Shown here: piece after piece, positions 6,595-13,666 of the stretch
Position numbering within the stretch: the first letter of the stretch is position 1
How the letters are laid out: the number at the start of each line of letters is the position of its first letter
Origin: Acididesulfobacillus acetoxydans
Lineage (GTDB): Bacteria > Bacillota > Desulfitobacteriia > Desulfitobacteriales > Desulfitobacteriaceae
Length of the DNA: 64,000 nucleotides
Assembly: GCF_900016645.1 (NCBI RefSeq)
Contig: NZ_CDGJ01000005.1
Strand: one strand, 5' to 3'
The notes under the pieces: model-generated
What the model saw: the letters and a program-made list of their open reading frames with translations, nothing else
What the model was told of the DNA's origin: nothing
Databases searched by the model: none
Program-made: the position numbers and the translations under genes

Positions 6595-7179
6595 CTATTT
6601 CCCTTGAGGTAAACCGTTGCCTTCCGCTTCGCAGTCTTTCACCAGCTTGTAAAACGTGTTTCGCTTTAAGCCCAGAAGCTCCATTGCCTTGGTGCCCGTT
6701 AGCTCCCGGGTCTTGTACTTTCCGTATACCTCTGCCCAGTTAGCGGGATAGTCTATCTCTTTTCTACCCAAGTATTTACCCTCCCTTTTTGCGATCGCAA
6801 TGCCTTCCCGCTGCCGCTCTAACATGTTCGTCCGCTCGAATTCATTGATAGCGCCGATCATGGTCAGCATGAGCTTGCCCGTTGGCGTGCTACTATCGAC
6901 ATTCTCCTTGCTGCTCACCAGGTGTATACCCTTGGTTTGCAGCTGCTCAACTATGTTCAGCAAATCCTTTGTGCTTCGAGCTAGGCGGTCAAAGCTGTGC
7001 ACGTGAATCACATCACCTTCCCGCGCGAAATCAACCATAGCCTTGAGCATTGGCCTGTTTGCATCCTTACCGGAAGCCTTTTCGACGAACCATTTCTCGA
7101 TACCGTATCTCTTGAGCCCCTCAAGCTGCCGCGCTTCATTTTGTTCGATAGTGCTAACTCTTGCGTATCCAATATTCAT
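6595..7179 (-). CDS. Serine recombinase (resolvase/invertase family)
   Basis: A 194-residue small serine recombinase. The catalytic Ser is in MNIGYARVST (Ser9); the conserved arginines lie in FDRLARSTKDLL; the long E helix follows GAINEFERTNMLERQREGI; a C-terminal HTH of Hin/Tn3-resolvase type (KAMELLGLKRNTFYKLVKD) binds DNA. It would resolve multimers or invert a segment. It has its own promoter, overlapped by an operator-like palindrome, and its own terminator, so it is an independent unit. No invertible gene or res-like triplet site is obvious nearby, though palindromes at 7219-7265 are candidates. Confidence 0.92.
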   Translation of the reverse strand: MNIGYARVSTIEQNEARQLEGLKRYGIEKWFVEKASGKDANRPMLKAMVDFAREGDVIHVHSFDRLARSTKDLLNIVEQLQTKGIHLVSSKENVDSSTPTGKLMLTMIGAINEFERTNMLERQREGIAIAKREGKYLGRKEIDYPANWAEVYGKYKTRELTGTKAMELLGLKRNTFYKLVKDCEAEGNGLPQGK

Positions 7180-7214
7180 TTCAGCGTCCCCCTTGACCTA
7201 AACTCCTTATCTCT

Positions 7215-7243
7215 ATTTTAAACACTAGTTTGTTTAGAGTCAA
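7215..7243 (-). promoter_or_regulatory. Resolvase promoter with overlapping palindromic operator
   Basis: Minus strand TTGACT (7238-7243), 17-bp spacer, TAAAAT (7215-7220). The spacer and -10 are covered by the inverted repeat TAAACA-ctagtt-TGTTTA (7219-7236), and a perfect palindrome AAACAATTGTTT lies just upstream at 7254-7265. The arrangement suggests repression by the recombinase itself or by the XRE protein; the same sites could be its crossover site. Confidence 0.65.
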
Positions 7244-7350
7244 GGGTTTCTGAAAACAATTGTTTATTTATTTCATATTCAATTTTAGATAAACAGGTTT
7301 TGGGGGTGGTATGGCTGTTTGATATAGGCATGGGCTAAACAAACACTTCT

Positions 7351-7842
7351 TCATTCGCTTTCGGTTTCTTCACCGTTGCCCCCGGCTGCCTTTTGCGCCT
7401 GAGCATCCCTCAATTGCCGAAGAGTTTGGTACTCGCCTGCCACGGGTTGTGTAACCCTCTGGGCAACTGAAATGTCATTCCGGACTCGATCCTGATATTT
7501 TTCGGGTTTCGCTCCCTTTAGGAGAAAAATTAACAACGTGTCGCTAAATTCCTGTACTACACCACACTGCTTGCCTTGATAAAATACGGGTTTCTCCACG
7601 CCCGTAAGGGCTCTGCGCCGCGCCTCCTTCTCCAACGCGTCTATGGCCTTTTCCTCAGCCTCTGCGAACTGCTTTGCGTATTCCGGATCTTCCGCCATCC
7701 ACTCATAGTGGGTTGACCGCCCAACCCCGGCTACGAGTGCCGCCTGAGTAATGTTTCCGCATTCCGAGTAAACCTGTAGGAATTGTTGCCTTTTTAATCG
7801 TCTTCCCACGTCCGTCAGTTCGAGTTTCGTTGTCATCTTCAA
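7351..7842 (-). CDS. Phage-type HTH protein, terminase-small-subunit-like
   Basis: A 163-residue protein of the family that begins with a resolvase-like HTH (FLQVYSECGNITQAALVAGVGRSTHYEWMAEDPEYAKQF, about residues 20-60), then a helical segment (ALEKEARRRALTGVEKPVFYQGKQCG) and the motif SDTLLIFLLKGAKPEKYQDR. Proteins of this form are annotated as phage terminase small subunits or phBC6A51-type DNA-binding proteins; the small subunit recognises pac/cos DNA for packaging. No large terminase is present in this element, so if it packages DNA it must rely on another phage. AAGGAGTG precedes the ATG, with a GCTA palindrome directly upstream. Confidence 0.75.
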   Translation of the reverse strand: MKMTTKLELTDVGRRLKRQQFLQVYSECGNITQAALVAGVGRSTHYEWMAEDPEYAKQFAEAEEKAIDALEKEARRRALTGVEKPVFYQGKQCGVVQEFSDTLLIFLLKGAKPEKYQDRVRNDISVAQRVTQPVAGEYQTLRQLRDAQAQKAAGGNGEETESE

Positions 7843-7852
7843 ACACTCCTTC

Positions 7853-7865
7853 GCTAACTGCTAGC
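7853..7865. promoter_or_regulatory. 13-bp palindrome GCTAACTGCTAGC
   Basis: Copy of the GCTA-N5-TAGC palindrome lying 11 bp before the ATG of the 7842 gene, right at its ribosome site. It shares the downstream sequence TAGC-N-AAGGAGTG with the copy before the 4795 gene. Confidence 0.45.
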
Positions 7866-8255
7866 TTTGCCCTCTAAGGCCTCCAGGAGCCTCTCTGAGC
7901 CCCTTTGGTCTAGCCCCTAGGCAATCATACCAGGTCCATGGGTTTACCCCCTAAAACTGCCTCTCCTGAAGCACTCCAGGACCCTAGAGAGCGAATCAAT
8001 GACCGTCACCGGAGTACACTCACCTCTCTTTACCTGGGCATACGTCTGGGCATACGCCTGGGCGTGGGGATGCTAGTACGTTGCCTATTCCAATGCCCCC
8101 TTAAGCCCTAATTTGTTTCCGCATTCCCCCTTCCCCGCCATTACTTTTTCTTCCCTCACTGTGATGTCCTCGTGGCGCGGACTGTCGCCAATTGTTTCAT
8201 CGAATAAATCGGGGGTCCCCTCATAAAAGAAGAGACCCCTTACCCAAGGGCTCCC
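7866..8255. other. Non-coding region with short repeats between lysis-like gene and terminase-like gene
   Basis: About 390 bp. CTGGGCATACG occurs at 8034-8044 and 8046-8056 with a degenerate third copy at 8058-8068 (12-bp period). An inverted repeat GGGGTC / GACCCC (8212-8217, 8234-8239) just after the small 8256 gene could be a weak terminator on the minus strand, but it lacks a T tract. No gene seen. Confidence 0.4.
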
Positions 8256-8354
8256 TTACTTTGCCGCCAAAACCAGGCAAATAAAAACGATGTCAAGACC
8301 AAGCATCGCCAGTGTCGACACTTGCAGCCAATGTTCGCGAAAACTTTTCAGCAC
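8256..8354 (-). CDS. Tiny single-pass membrane protein (32 aa) next to the glucosaminidase gene
   Basis: A GTG-started frame of 32 codons with the excellent ribosome site GGGAGGTG, starting 18 bp after the stop of the 971-residue gene and so translated from the same message. The basic N-terminus (MLKSFREHWLQ) is followed by one hydrophobic stretch (LAMLGLDIVFICLVLAA) long enough to cross the membrane. Position next to a peptidoglycan-hydrolase gene makes a holin-like or anchoring role conceivable, but the size is small for a holin and no family is recognised. Confidence 0.55.
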   Translation of the reverse strand: MLKSFREHWLQVSTLAMLGLDIVFICLVLAAK

Positions 8355-8372
8355 GAACTCCCACCTCCCTTT

Positions 8373-11288
8373 TTACGCACGTACCAAGCCTGAACGTGGT
8401 ACCTGCCATGTTGAATCAAGACCTGACGGCCCTGCTTTTATCGCCGCCGCCAACTTGTGAATACTCTGGTCGTCCAATGTGGTGTGCGTCTTGATCACGC
8501 TGTTGACCGCTCCCGCAACTGTGCTCCCATAGTTTGGATCCGCAGCATAGCCTTCTCTGTGCAGGAGGTCAAAGACATCCCGCGCACTGGCTCCGCTCAT
8601 GGCCGCGTTTCGAGCTCCGGTGTATCGAGAACTGTTGATCGTATTGGAATAGGCCCGCACAAACTCATTCAAAGACCCAAACCCTGCGTATTTGCTATCC
8701 GGTCCTGCACTCAGCCCCCCGAAGGGCTTGATTCCTGCAAAGTTCAGGTTCTGTCTCGCGGCAGCTGATGTTCCCCATCCGCTTTCTTCTCCCCATTGTC
8801 CCAGAATGTAGCTTGCGGGAAGTCCTGTCCTCTGGGAAGCTTGCTGCGCATAGGGGCTCATCTTTGACACGAAATCTTTGCTGCTCCCGCTCAGGGACAT
8901 TCCTGAGCCGCCTGAATCGCGGTACATCAGTTGCTGTAGGCCACCACCCATGCCCCCGCCAGGCGTGCGCATCCAACTAAAGGCATTGTTCGCGCCCGAA
9001 AAGCTCATCATGGTCTGCACAATACCCGGCGAATACTGCGCTCCCCCAGGTGTGACGAAAGACGTTGGGCCGATAACGCCGCCTCTAAGTTCAGCATCGT
9101 GAAGAGCGCTGTTTGCAGGAGGGGTGGCACCTCCTCCAATGACCCCACCCCGTTTTTCAGCGTTATATAGATCACTTTTTGAAGGAGCACTCTGTTTGCT
9201 TGGCTTTGTGGCATTTCCCACAATTTTGTTTGCGATGTCTGCGATATGCCCGCCTGCCGTGTTGAGCGTCTTTTGAATCTCCGCCACAATGGATTCAAGC
9301 TTTTCCGAAGTCGTTAGGGGTTTGTAGTTTGAGCTCAAAATATCCTGTGCCAGCATTTTCTTTTGATCTGCCAAGGATGCGCTTCTGAGAGCTTTTTGCT
9401 GCGTAAGACCAAGTCTACCGCCCCCGGCTTCCCACTGCTTTTCCACGGCTTGGAGTTGCCCCGCTGAATGGGCGCTGTTTAGCTGTCCCAGCAGCCCCAG
9501 CTTGCCCATGTCGATGTTTTTCATCTGTCCCGATGTAATGCCCAGGTTATTTTTAAGCCCCGCTACGCCCGGACCTCCGGGTCCAAAGAGGGAAAGCATT
9601 GCTCCGGATTGGGGCATGGAAAGTCCATACATCTGCTGCAAGGCGTACTCTTCAACCCCCGCCGCTTGGTTGCCGGGCGCATAGCCGCTCTTCGCATTGC
9701 CGAGCTTAGGAGTCCCCCAAGTCCTTACACTTTCCCCGATTACCGCCTCAAGGGACGTTTTGCCGTTAGGGAGAACATAATTGGGCCCCATTTCTTTTGC
9801 GTGTAGATATTGCCAATAATTGCTAACCCCAGAGTTGGCAAAAGCCTCATAATTGACGAGTTGCCCCGCACCACCCATACCGGGGTTCGCGATCCCGCTA
9901 CTCAAGCTGCCGAGGATTGAGGCACTCCCCGCTCCTTGCATAGACCGTGGCAGGTTCGCATTCATGGCGGTCATAATCCCCAGTAAGGTGCTGGGATTGC
10001 TCGTAACGCTCGTGGATTGAATGGCTTGTGTTGCGCTCAGGACCGCCTGCATAAGCTCCGACATACGACCGCTCATGCCGCTCTGAGACGCACTGTTCGC
10101 CAAGCTCCACCCGAATTGGCCCATATTCATCGCGGAGCCCGGACCCGTTGTAATGCCCAGCTGCGCGGCCCCTGCAAAGCCCTGAGACGCAGCGCTGCTT
10201 GAGATCCCATAAGCACGGGAGAACCCCGCGACCTGGCTCACTTTAGTTCCCATTTGCCCCAAAGCTAAGCTGCCATAGGCGGGGCCTAGGGCATTCGCAA
10301 TGGCCGCACTCTGTGAAGCCGCATAACCAAAAGCTGCCCCCGCACCGAGGACCGTATTCTGTAGCTTACTTAATCCGTCGTGTGTCGCGAGAATCTGTTT
10401 CGTGAGTCCGCTGAGGGCATCCGCTGACTTCATATAGCTGGAAACGGAGGCAACGCCCAGCCCAATCGCCGCTGTGGCTATGCCGCCAAGGGCCAGACCG
10501 CCAATACCCATGCCGCCGACAGCGGCTCCCAAAGCCGCGCCAATGCCCCTAGAAGGGAGTACGGCCTTCATGGCATTGCCCATGGCGCCGCCGCCGTTAT
10601 TGCTTGGACGAGGTGGGATAGGAGGCGGTGGGGGAGGCGTAGGCACTGGGACCATATTGGATTCTGCGGCATAACTTTCGTGGAAATTCTGAGGAGCTCT
10701 TTCGTCTCCGCCTACCCATGCCCGGTTATACTCATGCCATGTATTGTACATTTCGCTGCCGGGGGGCAAGTTCTTCCCGGCTGACAAGAAGAAATCCTTG
10801 TAGTATTCGGGTGTGTATTTTTCCTTGTTGCGGTATTGATTCAACACGGATTGCGGTGTGGGAATTGTCCCAGGCTTAGGCACAAACTTTTGAGGCTTGG
10901 GTACTCGCCCGTTGCTAACAGAAGTGCCGGCGCTTGAGCCACCACCCATCATTGCGTTGACAATGGGCATGTTTTGCTCCATCCACTCTCCTACCTCAAC
11001 CCCCGAGGGCTGGGAAGGAGCCGTAGGCCGGGTCCCTGATTTCCCTATAATCGCTTGTGCGCCAGTAGTGGAATTCACGAGACGCTCCTGAATTTCCCGG
11101 ATACGCTGTTTTGCCCTTTCGGTAAACGTCTGAGGAGTTGCCCCTGGGGTCCCGCCCCCGCTAGGAGAAGGGATACCTTGCTTAGCAATCTCCTGGGCCA
11201 AGTTGCGGATTTCAATGAGCCCCTGCTTAACCGCGTTGACACCGGATAGGTCCGCCGATGTTTGCAAGTGGATATTGCTGTCAGGCAT
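8373..11288 (-). CDS. Tape-measure-like protein with C-terminal glucosaminidase/muramidase domain
   Basis: A 971-residue protein. Residues 1-50 are helical; 50-225 are proline/glycine-rich and probably disordered; 230-290 hold alanine/glycine-rich hydrophobic helices (MGIGGLALGGIATAAIGLGV) like the membrane-associated segments of phage tape-measure proteins; 290-700 are long helical Ala/Gly/Ser/Met-rich sequence; a duplicated AE-x-RGGVIG motif lies near 715-745; the last 170 residues (PYAQQASQRTGLPASYILGQWGEESGWG, then NLNFAGIKPFGG, NEFVRAYSNTI) form a FlgJ/glucosaminidase-type domain with catalytic Glu in GEESGWG. Such fusions let tails pierce the cell wall. Remarkably, no other tail or capsid gene accompanies it. 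Overlaps the upstream gene by 8 bp. Confidence 0.8.
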   Translation of the reverse strand: MPDSNIHLQTSADLSGVNAVKQGLIEIRNLAQEIAKQGIPSPSGGGTPGATPQTFTERAKQRIREIQERLVNSTTGAQAIIGKSGTRPTAPSQPSGVEVGEWMEQNMPIVNAMMGGGSSAGTSVSNGRVPKPQKFVPKPGTIPTPQSVLNQYRNKEKYTPEYYKDFFLSAGKNLPPGSEMYNTWHEYNRAWVGGDERAPQNFHESYAAESNMVPVPTPPPPPPIPPRPSNNGGGAMGNAMKAVLPSRGIGAALGAAVGGMGIGGLALGGIATAAIGLGVASVSSYMKSADALSGLTKQILATHDGLSKLQNTVLGAGAAFGYAASQSAAIANALGPAYGSLALGQMGTKVSQVAGFSRAYGISSSAASQGFAGAAQLGITTGPGSAMNMGQFGWSLANSASQSGMSGRMSELMQAVLSATQAIQSTSVTSNPSTLLGIMTAMNANLPRSMQGAGSASILGSLSSGIANPGMGGAGQLVNYEAFANSGVSNYWQYLHAKEMGPNYVLPNGKTSLEAVIGESVRTWGTPKLGNAKSGYAPGNQAAGVEEYALQQMYGLSMPQSGAMLSLFGPGGPGVAGLKNNLGITSGQMKNIDMGKLGLLGQLNSAHSAGQLQAVEKQWEAGGGRLGLTQQKALRSASLADQKKMLAQDILSSNYKPLTTSEKLESIVAEIQKTLNTAGGHIADIANKIVGNATKPSKQSAPSKSDLYNAEKRGGVIGGGATPPANSALHDAELRGGVIGPTSFVTPGGAQYSPGIVQTMMSFSGANNAFSWMRTPGGGMGGGLQQLMYRDSGGSGMSLSGSSKDFVSKMSPYAQQASQRTGLPASYILGQWGEESGWGTSAAARQNLNFAGIKPFGGLSAGPDSKYAGFGSLNEFVRAYSNTINSSRYTGARNAAMSGASARDVFDLLHREGYAADPNYGSTVAGAVNSVIKTHTTLDDQSIHKLAAAIKAGPSGLDSTWQVPRSGLVRA

Positions 11289-11547
11289 CGAGTCGCCCTC
11301 CCCTCATTTCAACCTCCACGGCTGCGGCCGCTTGTTGTGAATTCAACATCATGGCATCCAGCGAAAGGTAGGTGTCCGACAGCGGAACCCCAAGTAAATC
11401 CCCCCCGCGCATCGCAAATTCAAGCGCTTCGTTCAGGGTAGAAAATTCTTGAGAAATTGCCGGAGTGCCTTCCCGGGTGATGGTCACGATGTACGCGCCC
11501 TGTAAGGCCCTCACGGAAATGAAACTTGGCCCTTCCGTACTAACCAT
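11281..11547 (-). CDS. Small hypothetical protein co-translated with the tape-measure-like gene
   Basis: An 88-residue protein whose end overlaps the start of the 971-residue gene by 8 bp, implying translational coupling. It has AAAAGGAG upstream of the ATG and a GCTATCAGCTAGC palindrome 33 bp before it. The first 60 residues look like a small beta-alpha fold (ISVRALQGAYIVTITREGTPAISQE, then LNEALEFAMRGGDLL). In tailed phages the gene immediately before the tape measure encodes the tail assembly chaperone; that position fits, but the sequence does not show it and no frameshift site is seen. Confidence 0.65.
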   Translation of the reverse strand: MVSTEGPSFISVRALQGAYIVTITREGTPAISQEFSTLNEALEFAMRGGDLLGVPLSDTYLSLDAMMLNSQQAAAAVEVEMRGGRLDA

Positions 11548-11579
11548 TTAAAACAACTCCTTTTTAGGTATTAATGTTC

Positions 11580-11592
11580 GCTATCAGCTAGC
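11580..11592. promoter_or_regulatory. 13-bp palindrome GCTATCAGCTAGC
   Basis: Third intergenic copy of the GCTA-N5-TAGC palindrome, upstream of the 11547 gene that begins the tape-measure operon. The 195-bp gap 11548-11742 otherwise shows nothing recognisable. Confidence 0.45.
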
Positions 11593-11742
11593 TCTCATAG
11601 CATTTCTCGTTGCGGTCGGCCCCCTCCCTAGATTCGCCGTACAAGCTTCTGGATCGCTTACTCTATAGCGTTTTCGAGCACCTATCTCTGTGCCCCGGTA
11701 TAATCCTACCCCCTGGGCAAGATAGGGTTCGTTTGTGCCTGC

Positions 11743-12039
11743 CTACGAAGCAGTGAAACGCTTCCTAATCGCTGCCTTTTCTTCCGGACTCAAGTTCGAC
11801 TCGTGATAGGGCTTTACACCTAACCTGATAGCATTCCGCGAAGGCTTCACGATGACATCATATGAATCTATCTCGAAGTACCAGCCGGCTGTCTCTCCGC
11901 CGCCCTCCGTTGTCTTTAAAGGCACCAGGCCGCCTTTGATTAACTTGTCTGCCACCCTTCGGGACGCGGTGTATAGCTCAGCCACGCGATCTTCCTCATC
12001 AAAGCGGATAACTGTCTCTCGTTCTGCCGGTGTCAACAA
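11743..12039 (-). CDS. Conserved phage-type small protein
   Basis: A 98-residue protein. I use a TTG start at 12039 because GGGAGGAG lies 8 bp before it (LTPAERETVIRFDEED); further in-frame starts lie upstream. The pattern TPAERE-x-x-I-x-F-DEED followed by AELYTASRRVADKL and a C-terminal basic segment (VKPSRNAIRLGVKP, LSPEEKAAIRKRF) is seen in many Firmicute prophage proteins of unknown role, in which a short EAEVYT-like stretch and a final PR-K basic tail recur. Part of the leftward run of small genes. Function unknown. Confidence 0.7.
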   Translation of the reverse strand: MLTPAERETVIRFDEEDRVAELYTASRRVADKLIKGGLVPLKTTEGGGETAGWYFEIDSYDVIVKPSRNAIRLGVKPYHESNLSPEEKAAIRKRFTAS

Positions 12040-12061
12040 AATGACCACTCCTCCCAAAATT

Positions 12062-12232
12062 TCAGTGTTTTACAAAAACCTGCCTAGTGCGCGCAACCTC
12101 CCGCTCATGCCGTGAGAATGCCTTGCCCCGTCTCAGGGCCGTTGCCCATAAGTCGGGACGCCCCCTTAGAAGCTCCATGAACTCAGACTCTGTCATCGCC
12201 AGTCGTTGTTTCGGCAGCTTAATCTCGATCAT
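12062..12232 (-). CDS. Very small protein (56 aa), unknown function
   Basis: ATG at 12232 overlaps the stop of the preceding gene as ATGA, a strong sign of translational coupling. The product (MIEIKLPKQRLAMTESEFMELL, then RPDLWATALRRGKAFSRHEREVARTRQVF in outline) is basic and helical, 56 residues, with no membrane segment. It ends 22 bp before the start of the next gene. The size, basic charge and position in a phage-like operon suggest a small DNA- or protein-binding factor, but no family is recognised. Confidence 0.6.
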   Translation of the reverse strand: MIEIKLPKQRLAMTESEFMELLRGRPDLWATALRRGKAFSRHEREVARTRQVFVKH

Positions 12233-12513
12233 CGGATGACCACCTTCTCCCCATAAAAGCCGGGCGAATACCGTAGCTCAAAATCCCCCCGCAGGATGTC
12301 TGCCGTGCCGATTGAACCGTCTGGACGCTGTTCCCAATCAATCTCAAAGATCATGAGCCTGGCAAAAATCTCCGAGTGCATTCGCTCTAACACCTCCAGC
12401 TGCCAAGCATGATCCTTCACCTCTTCCAGCGAAGCGGTTTCTTGCCACTTACGCGCAGCTTGAATTCGCCGCCGAATGTCACTCAACGCGGCTAGCCAAA
12501 TTGCAGACTCCAA
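12229..12513 (-). CDS. Hypothetical small helical protein
   Basis: A 94-residue protein, mostly helical in its first 60 residues (LAALSDIRRRIQAARKWQ, HAWQLEVLERMHSEIFARL) and beta-like toward the end (DFELRYSPGFYGEKVVIR). The stop overlaps the next ATG by 4 bp and GGAGGG precedes its own ATG, so it is a genuine operon member. No family recognised. Confidence 0.65.
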   Translation of the reverse strand: MESAIWLAALSDIRRRIQAARKWQETASLEEVKDHAWQLEVLERMHSEIFARLMIFEIDWEQRPDGSIGTADILRGDFELRYSPGFYGEKVVIR

Positions 12514-12534
12514 CTCAGAACCCCCTCCGCTGCC

Positions 12535-12744
12535 CTAATTCATAAAGGCCCATGCCTGACTGAATGTCTCCATCGCCGCATCGCAAACCCCTCTGCTGCG
12601 CAGATAGCCCAGAATGACGGACTCGTCTATGGCCCTTCCAGGGAAACGGGCATCACTTTTTACATCTCTGGCCAAATCCCCAACCGCGCCATCTGACTTC
12701 GCGTAATTTGAAACAATCCACTCCCGGAAATACTTAAGCTTCAA
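12535..12744 (-). CDS. YozE-like SAM-fold protein
   Basis: About 69 residues from a TTG start at 12744, chosen because AGGGGGTG lies 8 bp before it; longer frames would read through a repeat cluster at 12764. The body (YFREWIVSNYAK, AVGDLARDVKSDARFP, ESVILGYLRSRG, ETFSQAWAFMN) matches the YozE SAM-like family pattern of F-x-x-W-L, GDLA-x-D-x-x-x-D-x-x-FP, a second helix pair and a terminal aromatic segment. This small helical fold is common in Firmicute mobile elements and its role is unknown. Confidence 0.65.
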   Translation of the reverse strand: MKLKYFREWIVSNYAKSDGAVGDLARDVKSDARFPGRAIDESVILGYLRSRGVCDAAMETFSQAWAFMN

Positions 12745-12763
12745 AATCAACACCCCCTTCCGA

Positions 12764-12850
12764 CTTAATGCGCACTTAATGCGCAGGGTACGCAAGACCG
12801 CAAAGCCTTACTACAGGCCTTTTTGCGCTTAATACGCTTTTTGCGCAGAT
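12764..12850. repeat. Left flank of the repeat-bounded cassette: CTTAATGCGCA repeats and 34-bp inverted-repeat arm
   Basis: Two tandem CTTAATGCGCA units (12764-12785) and then, 31 bp on, a 34-bp arm (12817-12850) whose reverse complement matches 13476-13509 at 32 of 34 positions. The arm itself is built of GCGCAAAAAGCG-type units. The same components occur in mirror order on the right flank. Confidence 0.75.
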
Positions 12851-13161
12851 CGTTTCTTACAAACCCCAGGTTGCACGGGAAACAGGTCACACTCCGGCCA
12901 AAAAACACAATGGCCCACCTCTAAGCACTCAGAACGGGCATTCTGCCTAGATAATATTTCGAGTAAAATAATATTTGTATTCCGTACTATTTGAGAGTTG
13001 AGTTCTCCTATAGGGAGAGACCCCCTGTGTGACTCCATCTGTATTTTTCCCTCACTACTCCATAGCCAGGTCCCCCTCTCCTCAACCTGGCGAATAACTC
13101 TCTGTGCTGTCTCCATACCCTCCTTACGGGGGATTGACTTTGCTACGTCAAAAATGTTCAT
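12829..13161 (-). CDS. Hypothetical cassette protein 2 (cysteine-containing C-terminus)
   Basis: About 110 residues from an ATG at 13161 that overlaps the stop of the upstream gene by 14 bp. The start MNIFDVAKSIPRK closely resembles the start of the upstream neighbour (MGVLDLAKNIPPR), so the two share an N-terminal peptide. The middle (ETAQRVIRQVEERGTWLW) is helical, and the end has four cysteines (C-x6-C-x5-C-x10-C pattern around EVGHCVFWPECDLFP) that could bind metal. The last codons (SAQKAY) are encoded by the inverted-repeat arm. Function unknown. Confidence 0.6.
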   Translation of the reverse strand: MNIFDVAKSIPRKEGMETAQRVIRQVEERGTWLWSSEGKIQMESHRGSLPIGELNSQIVRNTNIILLEILSRQNARSECLEVGHCVFWPECDLFPVQPGVCKKRSAQKAY

Positions 13162-13444
13162 CCAGCTTGAATCCCTCCATTCGCTCATCTAGCGTCGTGC
13201 CGTGGACCCCTAACTCATTCAAAATCGCATTGATTTCCGCAAGGATTTTTTGAAATTCAGGCATCCACCTTTGAGCTTCCTCATCCGTTCGCTTTGGATC
13301 ATCTAGCCACTGCTCACCCTTTATCTCACGCGCTAGGAGTTCGTTATATCGCCGCTTCAATTCAAACAGCCTTGCCGCGTTGTAAACCTTCACTGGGCTC
13401 TTACCACGAGGGGGAATGTTTTTAGCCAGATCAAGGACACCCAA
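13148..13444 (-). CDS. Hypothetical cassette protein 1 (helical)
   Basis: A 98-residue protein with GGAGGTG before the ATG. After MGVLDLAKNIPPR, whose likeness to its downstream neighbour suggests a shared peptide, comes a long helical region (ARLFELKRRYNELLAREI, then FQKILAEINAILNELG) that probably forms a helical hairpin. It resembles small phage proteins with a conserved EL-x-x-RY-x-ELL helix but I cannot name a family. With the 12829 gene it forms a two-gene unit enclosed by long inverted repeats. Confidence 0.65.
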   Translation of the reverse strand: MGVLDLAKNIPPRGKSPVKVYNAARLFELKRRYNELLAREIKGEQWLDDPKRTDEEAQRWMPEFQKILAEINAILNELGVHGTTLDERMEGFKLDEHF

Positions 13445-13475
13445 TCATGACACCTCCTAGAAAAAACTAAATATA

Positions 13476-13666
13476 ATCTGCGCAAAAAGCGTATTTGGCG
13501 CAAAAAGGCTCTGGGAGCGGGTTTCAGCTGCGCATTAAGTCGCGCATTAAGTGCGCATTAAGTCGGTACCCATTGCCCGCGATACTTTTTGCGCATTAAT
13601 GCGCACGCCCGAATAACCCGCAAACCCGCGTGGGAGGCCTTATTGCGCTTTTTGCGCTTTTTGCGC
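13476..13666. repeat. Right flank of the repeat-bounded cassette: inverted-repeat arm, GCGCATTAAG iterons, palindromes
   Basis: The 34-bp arm (13476-13509) is followed by three GCGCATTAAG units (13530-13562), a perfect 14-bp palindrome GCGCATTAATGCGC (13591-13604) and GCGCTTTTTGCGCTTTTTGC units (13645-13666). The last encode the AQKAQKAQ end of the primase-ATPase. The dense TGCGCA-centred sites look like binding sites for one protein, possibly an origin next to the primase genes. Confidence 0.75.

Noticed and set aside
8211..8240. Inverted repeat GGGGTC/GACCCC as a firm terminator for the tape-measure operon
   Set aside because: The loop is 16 nt and no T tract follows on the minus strand, so it was left as a weak possibility only.
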